Assembly: GCF_002088935.1 (NCBI RefSeq) | Contig: NZ_NCSS01000006.1 | Coordinates: forward strand, 1,334,407 to 1,398,406 | DNA: 64,000 nucleotides | DNA from: Henriciella litoralis | GTDB taxonomy: Bacteria > Pseudomonadota > Alphaproteobacteria > Caulobacterales > Hyphomonadaceae | Direction: 5' to 3' | In this document: in pieces, positions 34,981 to 43,682 of the stretch | Numbering within the stretch: the stretch's first letter is position 1 | Layout: each line of letters opens with the position of its first letter | Notes under the pieces: generated by a model | Database searches by the model: none | What the model was told of the DNA's origin: nothing | What the model saw: only the letters and a program-made list of their open reading frames with translations | Translations under genes and position numbers: made by a program

Positions 34981-35592
34981 ATGCCAGCACGCCACAAACT
35001 CATCGCCTGGGACTTTGACGGCGTTCTCAACGCCAATGTCGAAGATGGCATTTTCAGATGGATGACGACGTTCGAAGCCGATTTGGGCCTGCCAATACAG
35101 TCTCTCGCCAGTTATTTGTTCTCAGGCCGCTTTCAGAAAGCCATGGTCGGAGAGGCAGACCTTCATGAGCTGGTCGGCGACTGGGCTGAGACTGAAGGCG
35201 TGCGCCACCGGGCCGGCGAAGTCGTCGATTACTGGTTCGACAAGGATCATGTCCCCGACCATGCGACACTCGACATTGTCCGCCGCGCCCGCGCTGCCGG
35301 CATCACAAATGTCATCGCCACCAATAATGAGGTGTACCGCGCCGACTGGATTGAGGAGGCAGGCTTTGGCGAGCAGATGCACACCGTCTTTGCCGCCGGG
35401 CGTATGAAACTCGCCAAGCCCGATCTTGCCTATTTCGCCCATATTGAAGATGTGATGGATGTCAGGGGCAAGGATGTGATCCTCGTCGATGACATGGAAG
35501 AAAACGTCGCCGCCGCCCGCGCGCATGGATGGGACGCGTTTCACTTCACGCCGGGCTGCCACGACGCCCTCGTAAAGGCGATCGGGCTCTAA
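34981..35592 (+). CDS. HAD-superfamily hydrolase
   Basis: 203 residues. Motif I is WDFDGVLNANVEDG (nucleophile Asp, then DGV), motif II is in NVIATNNEVY (ATNNE), and motif III/IV KPDLAYFAH with IVDDMEENVAAARAHGWDAFHF near the end. The cap is C1-like (about 30-100). It is a soluble phosphatase of unknown substrate, often annotated as a phosphoglycolate-phosphatase-like or epoxide-hydrolase-like HAD. It stands alone, divergent from cydA, with a 72-bp gap to the Sel1 gene. Confidence 0.82.
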   Translation: MPARHKLIAWDFDGVLNANVEDGIFRWMTTFEADLGLPIQSLASYLFSGRFQKAMVGEADLHELVGDWAETEGVRHRAGEVVDYWFDKDHVPDHATLDIVRRARAAGITNVIATNNEVYRADWIEEAGFGEQMHTVFAAGRMKLAKPDLAYFAHIEDVMDVRGKDVILVDDMEENVAAARAHGWDAFHFTPGCHDALVKAIGL

Positions 35593-35664
35593 CGCCAACC
35601 TTGCCCACAGCGGCCCCGCAGCGCTATACTTACCCCGTTTGTTGCGCAGAAGGGGACGTCTGCC

Positions 35665-37080
35665 ATGATCGCCAGGGCATTTTTACTCAGCCTTTTCCTT
35701 ATCTGCCTGGGCCCGGCCGCACCGGCTCAGCAGCTCCCGGCAGGCCCGGAGGTTGAAGCCCAGCTCGACGAGGCGGCTGCTGCCGGAAATGCCGGGCGCT
35801 ATGCTGACGCCATGGCGATCTACCGTCCGCTTGCAGATGCCGGCCATCCCCGCGCCCAGTACAATATGGGCCTCTTCTACGCGAACGGCTTCGGCGTCCC
35901 TGTCTCAAAGGAAACTGCGCTGGCCTGGTTCCTCAAGGCCGCCGCACAAGGCGAAGCGAACGGACTCTACCATGTCGCGCTCTATCATGATCAAGGACTT
36001 GGCACGCCGCAGGCGCCTGCTGTCGCGCTCGACTATTACAAGCGGGCTGGAGACGCCGGCCATGCGCAGGCAGCCTATAATGCTGCCCAACTCCTGCTGA
36101 CCGGTGACGGCGTCCAGGCCAATGAGACCGAGGGCGCCCAATACCTGATGATGGCCGCCGACGCAGAGGAGGCGTCGGCCAGGGCGCTGCTCGGGGCTGG
36201 CTGGATCCATGAAAAAGGTATCGGTGTCACGCCGAACATCTCTACCGCCTCGCACTATTACGCCAAAGCCTATGAGGCCGGCCTGCCCTATGCCCGTGAC
36301 TTCATCTATGGCCTCTACAGGGCAAGCAGTGAGCGGGCCGCCGCCGCTTTCGAGGCGGGCGATCCTGTCACAGGAATGACCGTGCTGGACGAGTTGTGCA
36401 GCCTCACCGTCTTTAAAGCGTGCTATCATGCCGGCACCTATCGCCTGCGCGGCACTTATGGCGTCACGCGCGACGCCCAAAAGGCCATGGAAGACCTCCG
36501 CCTTCCCTGCACACACAAGCTGGACGGGGCCTGCACCTATCTCGCCGAAGCGGTGATCTTTGCGCCGGGTCCGTTCAGGGCCGATGATGTAAAGCTGGCG
36601 GCAGACCGCTACAGGCAAGGCTGCGAGGCTGGCGATCAGGCGCTCTGCTACAATCTCGCTTATATGAAATACTATTCGCGCTTCGACATGGACGATTATG
36701 AGGGCGCCAAGAAACTGCTGGCGCAGGCCTGCTTCCATAATGGCTACCAGAAGGCCTGCGGGCCGTTCACCGACATGTTCAATGCCGAAGGCCGCGCCAT
36801 GGGCTGGATCGGCGAACCGACGGAGAAGAAGAAATCGATCTGGAGCGCCATCGACAATGCGCTCGCCCCACTCGCCGATGCCATGGTCGGCTATAGCCAG
36901 ATCGTCTCCAGCGGCGGCTACTCAACGAGCTATGGCGACTACACGCCGCCCACGAGCAGCTATAATCAAGTCTCGCAGAGCAATGCCTATCGCGACAATC
37001 TGCAATTCAACGAGATGATCAGCCGTATCGAAACCTACGGCACGGCTACGAACTGCTCATCCGGCAACCCGTATTGCTGA
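35665..37080 (+). CDS. Secreted Sel1-repeat protein
   Basis: 471 residues. A signal peptide (about 1-20, ending PAAPAQ) leads into Sel1/TPR-like repeats of ~36 residues: AQYNMGLFYANGFGVPVSKETALAWFLKAA, then GLYHVALYHDQGLG, AAYNAAQLLLTGDG, ARALLGAGWIHEKG. In the second half the repeats carry conserved cysteines (CSLTVFKACYHAGTYRLRG, LPCTHKLDGACTYLAEA, CYNLAYMKYY), as in the beta-lactamase HcpA-type cysteine-rich Sel1 proteins. The tail is Ser/Tyr-rich and ends in NPYC. It probably acts in the periplasm as a protein-interaction scaffold. Confidence 0.82.
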   Translation: MIARAFLLSLFLICLGPAAPAQQLPAGPEVEAQLDEAAAAGNAGRYADAMAIYRPLADAGHPRAQYNMGLFYANGFGVPVSKETALAWFLKAAAQGEANGLYHVALYHDQGLGTPQAPAVALDYYKRAGDAGHAQAAYNAAQLLLTGDGVQANETEGAQYLMMAADAEEASARALLGAGWIHEKGIGVTPNISTASHYYAKAYEAGLPYARDFIYGLYRASSERAAAAFEAGDPVTGMTVLDELCSLTVFKACYHAGTYRLRGTYGVTRDAQKAMEDLRLPCTHKLDGACTYLAEAVIFAPGPFRADDVKLAADRYRQGCEAGDQALCYNLAYMKYYSRFDMDDYEGAKKLLAQACFHNGYQKACGPFTDMFNAEGRAMGWIGEPTEKKKSIWSAIDNALAPLADAMVGYSQIVSSGGYSTSYGDYTPPTSSYNQVSQSNAYRDNLQFNEMISRIETYGTATNCSSGNPYC

Positions 37081-37095
37081 GCCGCCGGAAGCGCC

Positions 37096-37620
37096 TCAGA
37101 GCAGCCCGCAGGCGAAGAGAACCTGCTCGCTCCAGAAGCCATTCTCCGACTCGTTGAAGGGAATGGTGCTGCTCGCCCCGCCGCCTTCAATCGTCAGCGT
37201 CCCTTTATCCTTCTCCCAGATCGCATAGACGAGCGTTGCCGCATCGCTTGATTCACCGCGCTCCAGCCAGGAATAGTCTCCCCGGTCATTGTTCGCGACG
37301 TCATGGGTAAAAAGCGCGTCGCCATTGATGCTGAACGTCACCGGCACCAGAATTCCACCCGTCAGCGCGGCTTGCGGTTTCCACGAGACATTCACCCCAT
37401 ACCCAAGCGTGCATCCAACGGAAAACTCAAAGTCAGCGCCCGCATAATCTAGATAGACGGAATAGCCGCCATCCGTGTCAGCCTCGCCATTTTCAATGAC
37501 ACTCCAACCGTCCACGGCCAAAGGCGTCACCTTTTCAGGCCCGGCCTGTGCGCTGGCATGCGATACACAGCTGACAGCGGCCAATGCCGCGCCTGCAACA
37601 CGTAGATTTTCTATTTTCAT
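37096..37620 (-). CDS. Exported protein of unknown function
   Basis: 174 residues from ATG 37620 (MKIENLRVAGAALAAVSC) with a GGGTGG site upstream. A signal peptide ends at HASAQAG. The rest is beta-rich with short Trp/Tyr motifs (GYSVYLDYAGADFEFSVGC, SWLERGESSDAATLVYAIWEK), suggesting a small periplasmic beta-sandwich. No family is recognised. It sits 16 bp from the convergent Sel1 gene and 112 bp after the kinase fusion gene on the same strand. Confidence 0.6.
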   Translation of the reverse strand: MKIENLRVAGAALAAVSCVSHASAQAGPEKVTPLAVDGWSVIENGEADTDGGYSVYLDYAGADFEFSVGCTLGYGVNVSWKPQAALTGGILVPVTFSINGDALFTHDVANNDRGDYSWLERGESSDAATLVYAIWEKDKGTLTIEGGGASSTIPFNESENGFWSEQVLFACGLL

Positions 37621-37731
37621 CTTGGTCCCACCCAAAGATGGCCTGAAGAAGCTCAGGTCCACCTCGCATCAATGAACCTTTCCGGGCAAACTGACAAGCA
37701 ACCAAAAATCAAGCCATCGGCACGCTCAGTA

Positions 37732-40443
37732 TCAAAGCTGCTGGCTTGTTCTCTCCACCAGCTTCGGATCCGTCTCGATTGCAATCATTTCATCGACAAT
37801 GCCCTGAAGCGCTTCGATATCATCGGAAGTGTGCTTGCCTGCGAGAATTCGCTGTCTGAATACCGCCGCAGGAAGCAAAAGATCCCAACGTGCCGTTGGA
37901 GACGCAATCTCCAGCAAATCCCGGCGCAATCCCCCAAGGATAGCACCGGCTTCATCAACACAGCCGGTTTCCAGACAGATGACCGAAAGATGATAGTCTA
38001 GCAGATGCACGCCGGCATAATCTTCACCTGCCGACGCTGCAAAACCGTCCCGAGCCGCGCGAATAGCGAGAGCAGCCTCTGCGTATTTCTCGGCTTCAAC
38101 GAGTGTAATCCCTTCGTTTGCCAGATAAGCCAGACACTGCATGTGTTGCTCTCCATGGGAGGCGCAAACACTCTCGCGCAGACGAGTAAAAATCTCTGCA
38201 GCCTCAGACCATCGCGCTAGATCGCCATACAGAACACCAAGGTCATTCATGGCTTTCAGGGTCTGTGATCCGTCGGGCCCATATATCACCTCCATTTCGC
38301 TGACGGCCGCAAGAATTGTCTTTTCGGCGAGTTCATACTGCCGATTATACATGTAAGCGGCTCCGAGCAGGCTCTTGGCGTCGGCCAGCTCCCACTCTTC
38401 TAACACGCCATCGGCGTAGGGTGGCTCAAGCAGTTGTTCCAACAGCGAAATTGCAAGGTCGTGCTGCTCTGTCCGGCTGTACACCTGAGCTAGATTACGC
38501 ATGATCACAGAACGCATGGTGAGGTTTTCGGCGTCTTCCTCGTCGAGCACCTCCAATGCCGTCTCGTACCAGTAACTGGCATCTTCAAGCTGGAGTTCAT
38601 GCAAGGCGAGTCGGCCTTTGGAGCGCGCATGGCGCAACCGCACCACCCCCTCAAATTTGCCTCCGGACGCCTCCTCGGCGCGCTTTATGACATCCCCAGC
38701 GGCGTCAAATTCAGAGTTCTGCACGAATGCATCTGAAAGGTCGAAGCGAGCGGTTTGCACTTGCGCACTGGAAGGCGGGTAGAGGCTTTCCGACAATGTC
38801 AGCGCGTTTTGATATGCTGACGCGCTTTCAGAAAAGCGCCCTAGCCCGCTTTCGACACGTCCCAGCGTTTGCAAAAGGTATATCTGTGTTTCGCTATCAT
38901 CGGCATAGATCTCCGGCATGATGTCACTGGCACGGGACAATGCATCAGCAACGGTCTGGTCGGGAGAGCCTCCCAGCGTTCGCGGATCGCCGCTGACCAG
39001 AATCTCTGTCAGAAATGTATTGCTCGCTTCCAGCTGCTGGCCGCTAACACGCAGCTTCTCGTTTGCTTGATGAGCAGACAGCGCGAAAGTCGTCGACCCA
39101 ACAAGCGCAACCACGAGCGCGCTGGCTGTTGCGATCATCCATGGTCTTCGCGCACGCATACGCCGAAGTTTCGCATCGGCTTCCTGTGACAGGGTTTCGA
39201 GTTCATGCTGGTTCTGCCATTCCTGCTCGTACTTCCAGAAATTCGACAGCTGCTCGGCCAATTGGCCCGCAGATCGCAACCGCATTTCGGCATCGCCCCG
39301 AACCGCTGTAGCAATAAAGTCTCGCAATAATGGATGCTCGATATCGGCTTCCCAGCCTGTCGCCAGCGGCTTGTCGATATCTGCAGCCATGATCTGGTAG
39401 ACGATAATTCCAAGGGAATAGATATCTCCCAACGTGCTGGATGGCTGACCACGCATCCGCTCCGGGGCCATATATACCGGCGTTCCGTGTTCGGGATTTC
39501 CCTCGGCATCAACGGTAAGGCCCATTACCGTGAGATTTGCCTGATCCAGAGCTTTCCTGTCGGTCAATCGGCTACTGCCGAGATCAATCAATTTGATCTG
39601 ATGCTGGTCGGCTTCATTTCCCGGTATCGGTGAAATCACGATATTCGAAGGCTTGAGGTCGCCGTGCAATATTCCCAGTTCGTGAATCCGGGCGACCGCT
39701 GATGCGATTTGTCCGGAGAGACTCATCCGCTCGGCAAAACTCAGATTTGAAAGACCTTTATTGCGCGCCCATTTCTGAAAGTCTTCGCCGGCCACTTCAC
39801 ATTCAATGAAGAAAGGTTCGGATTCAAAATTCCAGTCGATTATTTCAGCAATCGGCAGCGATCCGGCCAAAGACTGCTTTGCAAGCCGGAACAGCGTCAC
39901 CTCGCGCTTCAGTGACGAAAGCGCCTCTCCAGAACTCGCAAACTTGAAAATCCGCGGCTCGCCTGTTTTGCGATGTTGCGCTGTCCAGACTTCGCGCCCC
40001 GACCGAGCAGATAGCTGTGTCTCCAGCAACCAGTTGGGCCGTCTTGGCACGGCTTGCCCTTTGGCAAACTCATGGGCGCTTGACAGCTTTCGTCCGACGG
40101 CCTGACGCTCAATTGGCCCCTGAAAGCGATAGCCAATTCGGGGATGTGTCACGATCCGCTGCGCCAGATCTTCTCCGAGCGCTTTTCGCAATTTTGCTAT
40201 GGCGTTGGGCAGGACGTTTTCAACAGTGATGACACCGGGCCAGACGGCTTCGAGAAGCTCATCTTTGGTAACGACTTCATCGACGTTCTCGATCAACACT
40301 CGAAGCAAATGCAAAGGTGTTCGTTCAACAGAAACCCGTTCGCCAGCCCTTACCAAGGTCATCGCGGCGACGTCAAAAATCAGATCATCGAAACGGTATC
40401 GATACTGAATAGCCCCAATGCGCTCTGACTCCATACGGCGCAT
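37732..40443 (-). CDS. Fusion of OmpR-type winged helix, Ser/Thr kinase-like domain and TPR region
   Basis: 903 residues. N-terminal ~15-112 is a Trans_reg_C winged helix (YRFDDLIFDVAAMTLVRAGERV, LLEAVWPGVITVENVLPNAIAKLRKAL, HPRIGYRFQG). About 140-410 is a Ser/Thr kinase fold with RIFKFAS (VAIK-like Lys), HGDLKPSNIV (HRD changed to HGD), LIDLGSS (DFG to DLG) and PVYMAPERMRG. One membrane helix lies near 437-455. The rest (about 470-880) is TPR-like. Lys, catalytic Asp and Asn are kept, so activity is plausible. The winged helix and kinase are cytoplasmic and the TPR part would be periplasmic. No receiver domain is present. The start may be ATG 40443 or 40434. Confidence 0.87.
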   Translation of the reverse strand: MRRMESERIGAIQYRYRFDDLIFDVAAMTLVRAGERVSVERTPLHLLRVLIENVDEVVTKDELLEAVWPGVITVENVLPNAIAKLRKALGEDLAQRIVTHPRIGYRFQGPIERQAVGRKLSSAHEFAKGQAVPRRPNWLLETQLSARSGREVWTAQHRKTGEPRIFKFASSGEALSSLKREVTLFRLAKQSLAGSLPIAEIIDWNFESEPFFIECEVAGEDFQKWARNKGLSNLSFAERMSLSGQIASAVARIHELGILHGDLKPSNIVISPIPGNEADQHQIKLIDLGSSRLTDRKALDQANLTVMGLTVDAEGNPEHGTPVYMAPERMRGQPSSTLGDIYSLGIIVYQIMAADIDKPLATGWEADIEHPLLRDFIATAVRGDAEMRLRSAGQLAEQLSNFWKYEQEWQNQHELETLSQEADAKLRRMRARRPWMIATASALVVALVGSTTFALSAHQANEKLRVSGQQLEASNTFLTEILVSGDPRTLGGSPDQTVADALSRASDIMPEIYADDSETQIYLLQTLGRVESGLGRFSESASAYQNALTLSESLYPPSSAQVQTARFDLSDAFVQNSEFDAAGDVIKRAEEASGGKFEGVVRLRHARSKGRLALHELQLEDASYWYETALEVLDEEDAENLTMRSVIMRNLAQVYSRTEQHDLAISLLEQLLEPPYADGVLEEWELADAKSLLGAAYMYNRQYELAEKTILAAVSEMEVIYGPDGSQTLKAMNDLGVLYGDLARWSEAAEIFTRLRESVCASHGEQHMQCLAYLANEGITLVEAEKYAEAALAIRAARDGFAASAGEDYAGVHLLDYHLSVICLETGCVDEAGAILGGLRRDLLEIASPTARWDLLLPAAVFRQRILAGKHTSDDIEALQGIVDEMIAIETDPKLVERTSQQL

Positions 40444-40605
40444 ACCCCATCGTTAGAGTTTCGTGATTCAACCGTTAGGACATGTCTGCCGAGTACAGCG
40501 TTTGATGCAAGCCTTAATCGGCAACCGATAAGGCAAGGCGTTCGATGAAAAGACTCCCGAGCCAGTTGTTTGCTGATCCTAAGCATCAAGGGAAAGGCAA
40601 AAGAC

Positions 40606-41106
40606 ATGACATTCAAAAGCAAGTTTCGCTTCAAGAGAGGCAAAGTAATTTCAGCTCAGCGAATGAGCGAAACTCATTTGTCAGGCGGCGGACACCATTC
40701 AATTAGCTCTCACACCTCCCATTGGTCAGAAGTCAGAGTCGAATGGGAGAATGGTTCGCAGGACGATGTTGATGTATCCGGAAAGTACTCTCCGGGCGAC
40801 CAAGTCGCTGTTCTGTGGTATGGCAAAAAGAAGGTTGGCGACAAGAACATCACCACCGGGTGGTATTGGTCCAAACGGAACAAATTCAATCCTGTGGGGT
40901 CGTTCTTTTTCTGGTTATTCTTTTCGATTGCCGTGATTATCGGTCTGGTGGTTTCGGGATTTCTGGGCCCTTTGGCCATCTTCGGCTGGGGCTTCATTGT
41001 GTGGGCCGTTTATGCGGTCAATGAAGTCATGACCATCCATCGGCAAACATGGAAATTGCTTTCACTGATCAACGCAAACACTTCAAGCATCGAGAGTCTG
41101 AGTTGA
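40606..41106 (+). CDS. DUF3592-like small membrane protein
   Basis: About 166 residues from ATG 40606 (MTFKSKFRFKRGK), preceded by AGGGAAAGG; an ATG at 40570 is less likely. A beta-rich N-terminal part (about 15-90) carries SHWSEVRVEWENGSQDDVDVSGKYSPGDQVAVLWYGKK. Two membrane helices follow (about 107-128 and 130-148). This layout resembles DUF3592-type proteins, where an SH3-like soluble part sits between helices, but the match is weak. Base composition here is lower in GC than in mnmA next door, hinting at recent acquisition. Confidence 0.6.
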   Translation: MTFKSKFRFKRGKVISAQRMSETHLSGGGHHSISSHTSHWSEVRVEWENGSQDDVDVSGKYSPGDQVAVLWYGKKKVGDKNITTGWYWSKRNKFNPVGSFFFWLFFSIAVIIGLVVSGFLGPLAIFGWGFIVWAVYAVNEVMTIHRQTWKLLSLINANTSSIESLS

Positions 41107-41191
41107 AACACTGACAATTCTCTCCAGCGGCGTTATATGCCCCAGCACACGAAACCTTTGCACGGGCCCTTGAACCCGCTGGAGAGACAAA

Positions 41192-42382
41192 ATGAATATC
41201 GCGAATACGGATGCGCCCTCCACGATGGTGGATGGTCTCAATTCACTTGGGTTTGCAAAACCCCCTTCGGAAACACGCGTTGTGGCCGCCATGTCGGGCG
41301 GCGTCGACAGCTCCGTCGTAGCCGCCCTCCTCAAGGATGAAGGCTATGACGTGGTTGGTATCACGCTGCAGCTTTATGACCACGGCGCTGCGATCGAGAA
41401 GAAGGGCGCCTGCTGCGCTGGGCAGGACATTCACGACGCGCGCAATGTCGCTGACCAGATCGGCATCCCCCATTATGTGCTCGACTATGAAAGCCGCTTT
41501 CGCGAGCAGGTGATGGAAGACTTTGCCGACACATATCTGTCCGGCTCCACGCCCATCCCCTGCATCCGCTGCAATCAGACGGTGAAGTTCTCGGATTTGC
41601 TGAAAACGGCCAAGGAGCTTGGCGCCGATTGCCTCGCCACGGGTCATTACATCCAACGCACCGATGACGGAAACGGCCCCGAGCTGCACCGCGCCGCCGA
41701 TGCCTCGCGTGACCAGTCCTACTTTCTGTTCGCCACAACGCGTGAGCAGCTGGACTATGTCCGCTTTCCCCTTGGCGGCCTGCCGAAGACGCAAGTGCGT
41801 GAACTTGCAGAGCGGTTCAACCTGCCTGTCGCCTCAAAGCCCGACAGCCAGGATATCTGCTTCGTACCGCAAGGCTCTTACGCCGATGTCGTTGAAAAAC
41901 TCCGCCCTGGTTCGGGGCGCGGCGGCGATATCGTCCATCTTGATGGCCGGGTGCTCGGACAGCATGACGGCGTCATTCGCTACACGGTCGGTCAGCGCCG
42001 GGGTCTGGGCGTCGCAACCGGCGAGCCGCTCTTCGTTGTGAAGATTGATGCGCCCAAGCGTCAGGTCATTGTCGGCCCGCGCGAAGCGCTGCTCACGGCG
42101 GGTCTGACCATGGAAGAGCTGAACTGGCTCGGCGATGGCTCGCTGGAAGAGGCGTGTGACCGCGGCGAGGCGGTTCTGGCACGCGTACGATCCACGCGTG
42201 AGCCCCTTCCCGCGCATCTTGGATGGTTGAAAGATCAACCAGCAGTGTACTTTTCGATCCCTGAAGAAGGGGTCGCAAAGGGCCAAGCGTGCGTCCTGTA
42301 CGATTCTTTATCAAAAAGTCGTATCCTTGGGGGTGGTTTTATTTCGTCCACAATCCCTGCGGATGAGCGGATTCTCGCCTAA
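41192..42382 (+). CDS. mnmA: tRNA-specific 2-thiouridylase
   Basis: 396 residues. PP-loop ATPase motif [15 protein letters not shown] near residue 33; catalytic cysteines are in [13 protein letters not shown] (near 118) and [13 protein letters not shown] (near 221). The tRNA-binding GHYIQRTDD and the C-terminal beta-barrel ([20 protein letters not shown]) complete the family layout. It places sulfur at U34 of Glu, Gln and Lys tRNAs, taking it from the IscS/Tus-type relay. GGAGAG lies 7 bases before the ATG. The first ~30 residues before the PP-loop are a little longer than in E. coli. Confidence 0.95.
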   Translation: MNIANTDAPSTMVDGLNSLGFAKPPSETRVVAAMSGGVDSSVVAALLKDEGYDVVGITLQLYDHGAAIEKKGACCAGQDIHDARNVADQIGIPHYVLDYESRFREQVMEDFADTYLSGSTPIPCIRCNQTVKFSDLLKTAKELGADCLATGHYIQRTDDGNGPELHRAADASRDQSYFLFATTREQLDYVRFPLGGLPKTQVRELAERFNLPVASKPDSQDICFVPQGSYADVVEKLRPGSGRGGDIVHLDGRVLGQHDGVIRYTVGQRRGLGVATGEPLFVVKIDAPKRQVIVGPREALLTAGLTMEELNWLGDGSLEEACDRGEAVLARVRSTREPLPAHLGWLKDQPAVYFSIPEEGVAKGQACVLYDSLSKSRILGGGFISSTIPADERILA

Positions 42383-42383
42383 A

Positions 42384-42591
42384 ATCTGTAGTAAAATGTA
42401 CAGATCTAGGACACCTGCACCATGCCGGCACAGGTTTGCAAACGTGTGCTTAACGAGGCCGGGAAGAACGTTTTCAATTTTCATGAAAACTCACAGGTCC
42501 CGCTGAAATTTGATTTAATTCCGCTGCGCTAAGACCAATTCCTAGGCGCAGAACGCGTCTTCGGTATCAACCGCTAGTAAGGGTAGATCTC
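42384..42591 (+). promoter_or_regulatory. sciP upstream region
   Basis: The gap after mnmA holds the small inverted repeat ATCTGTA-N8-TACAGAT (42384-42405), possibly a terminator without a T-run. It also has a palindrome GTTTGCAAAC, one TTAAC half-site (about 42451) and a TTTAATT stretch nearer sciP. No full CtrA box with seven-base spacing was seen. Confidence 0.35.
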
Positions 42592-42864
42592 ATGGCGCAG
42601 CAGAATGCGAGAACTTTTAGTGTAAATGGCCCGGATGGGCAGCCACTGACCCGGGAGGACTTGCCGCCTCCCGGTATCCGTCGCTGGGTTACCCGCCGCA
42701 AGGCAGAAGTGGTGGCAGCCGTGCGCGGCGGCCTCCTGTCCAAAAACGAAGCTTGCGAGCGATACGCCCTCTCGGAAGAAGAGCTGGCCGGCTGGGCACG
42801 TCTTTACGAGGAATTTGGCACCAAGGGCCTGCGCACGACGCGGCTCCAGAAGTATCGTGCCTAA
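42592..42864 (+). CDS. sciP: CtrA inhibitor SciP (DUF1153)
   Basis: 90 residues, the SciP/DUF1153 size. The DNA-binding core is LPPPGIRRWVTRRKAEVVAAVRGGLLSKNEACERYALSEEEL, followed by the typical TKGLRTTRLQKYRA end. In Caulobacter SciP accumulates in swarmer cells, binds CtrA and blocks its recruitment of RNA polymerase at flagellar and other promoters. Its place just before fliF also matches the Caulobacter order as I remember it. The weak upstream sequence lies in the gap described separately. A 9-bp hairpin after the stop may end its transcript. Confidence 0.95.
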   Translation: MAQQNARTFSVNGPDGQPLTREDLPPPGIRRWVTRRKAEVVAAVRGGLLSKNEACERYALSEEELAGWARLYEEFGTKGLRTTRLQKYRA

Positions 42865-42889
42865 GGAGATCTGGCGCTCCATCAACCGC

Positions 42890-42920
42890 AAACGGCGCGA
42901 ACGTTAAAGCGCCGTTTACG
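42890..42920 (+). terminator. Hairpin after sciP
   Basis: AAACGGCGC (42890-42898) pairs with GCGCCGTTT (42909-42917). Only a 3-base T-run follows, so termination strength is uncertain. Its right arm overlaps a CtrA-type box. Confidence 0.5.
42904..42918 (+). promoter_or_regulatory. CtrA-type box upstream of fliF
   Basis: TTAA-N7-TTTA matches the CtrA consensus TTAA-N7-TTAA in seven of eight positions with the correct spacing. It is 72 bp before the fliF ATG, a position suited to the -35 region of a class II flagellar promoter, and lies inside the sciP hairpin. Confidence 0.5.
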
Positions 42921-42989
42921 CTGACCTGCCTAGCATCTGGCTGAACGTGTCCCTCATTTCCAGGGTCGCGGCGGACTCAGGGGCAGGCA

Positions 42990-43682
42990 ATGTCAGTGAT
43001 AAGGTCAACCTTGCCAGGAGGCACGCGGCTGGCGGCGCTTATCGCGCTGGCCATTACCGCGTGCCTTTTCGCATGGCGGGCAAACACGCTGCTTAGTGAC
43101 GGCCTTGCCGACAGCGAGGCCCAGTCTTTCGAACAGCGACAGCTGACCAGTCTTCTGGAGCCCGTTTTCGGGCGCAACAATGTCAGGCTGGCCTCAAATC
43201 GCGTCGAAGATGGTTCGCGACGGTTTCTCGTCATGGTGAACTCGGCGTCGGATGATGTCGTCGTGGACGCGCAAACCTTCGAGCGCATGGTGACCATCCT
43301 GGAAGCTGCGGCGGGCTATGACCGCGCGACCGACAGCCTGCACGTCCAGCCCTTTGAGTTTGCAAGCGGCACGACGGGCGGCTTACAAACGATCGACCTG
43401 TTCGAGCTCGGCGCTATCTCGCTCGTCGGGTTTCTCCTGCTCTTTACCGCCCTGACCCCTTCGCGCGGGCGTCAAGAATTGCCGATGCCGCTCCGGCAGG
43501 ACAATGATCCCCCACTTGCGACCGAGACACGCCAGCCGCCGCAATTGAGGCCCGCGCTGGTTCCGCGCGCTGCGGCCAATGAAGATATCAGCGAACAGGC
43601 AAGGCAGCTTGCCCGTGAGAATCCGCGCGAAACCGCCCGAATTCTCAAAGCCTGGATGAATCAGGAAGGAGACGAGCGATGA
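42990..43682 (+). CDS. fliF: Reduced FliF-like M-ring protein
   Basis: 230 residues, against ~530-560 for standard FliF. An N-terminal membrane helix (about 13-29) leads into LTSLLEPVFGRNNVRLASN, matching the late RBM3 part of FliF, with VTILEAAAGYDRATDSLHVQPFEFA. A second helix (about 136-156, LFELGAISLVGFLLLFTAL) and a cytoplasmic tail ending ENPRETARILKAWMNQEGDER fit the FliG-binding end. The RBM1 and RBM2 domains and most of the linker are missing; no second frame upstream supplies them, and there is no stop or frameshift. An AGGGGCAGG site precedes the ATG. Genes fliG, fliH-like and fliN follow, so the flagellar identity is secure. Confidence 0.8.
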   Translation: MSVIRSTLPGGTRLAALIALAITACLFAWRANTLLSDGLADSEAQSFEQRQLTSLLEPVFGRNNVRLASNRVEDGSRRFLVMVNSASDDVVVDAQTFERMVTILEAAAGYDRATDSLHVQPFEFASGTTGGLQTIDLFELGAISLVGFLLLFTALTPSRGRQELPMPLRQDNDPPLATETRQPPQLRPALVPRAAANEDISEQARQLARENPRETARILKAWMNQEGDER

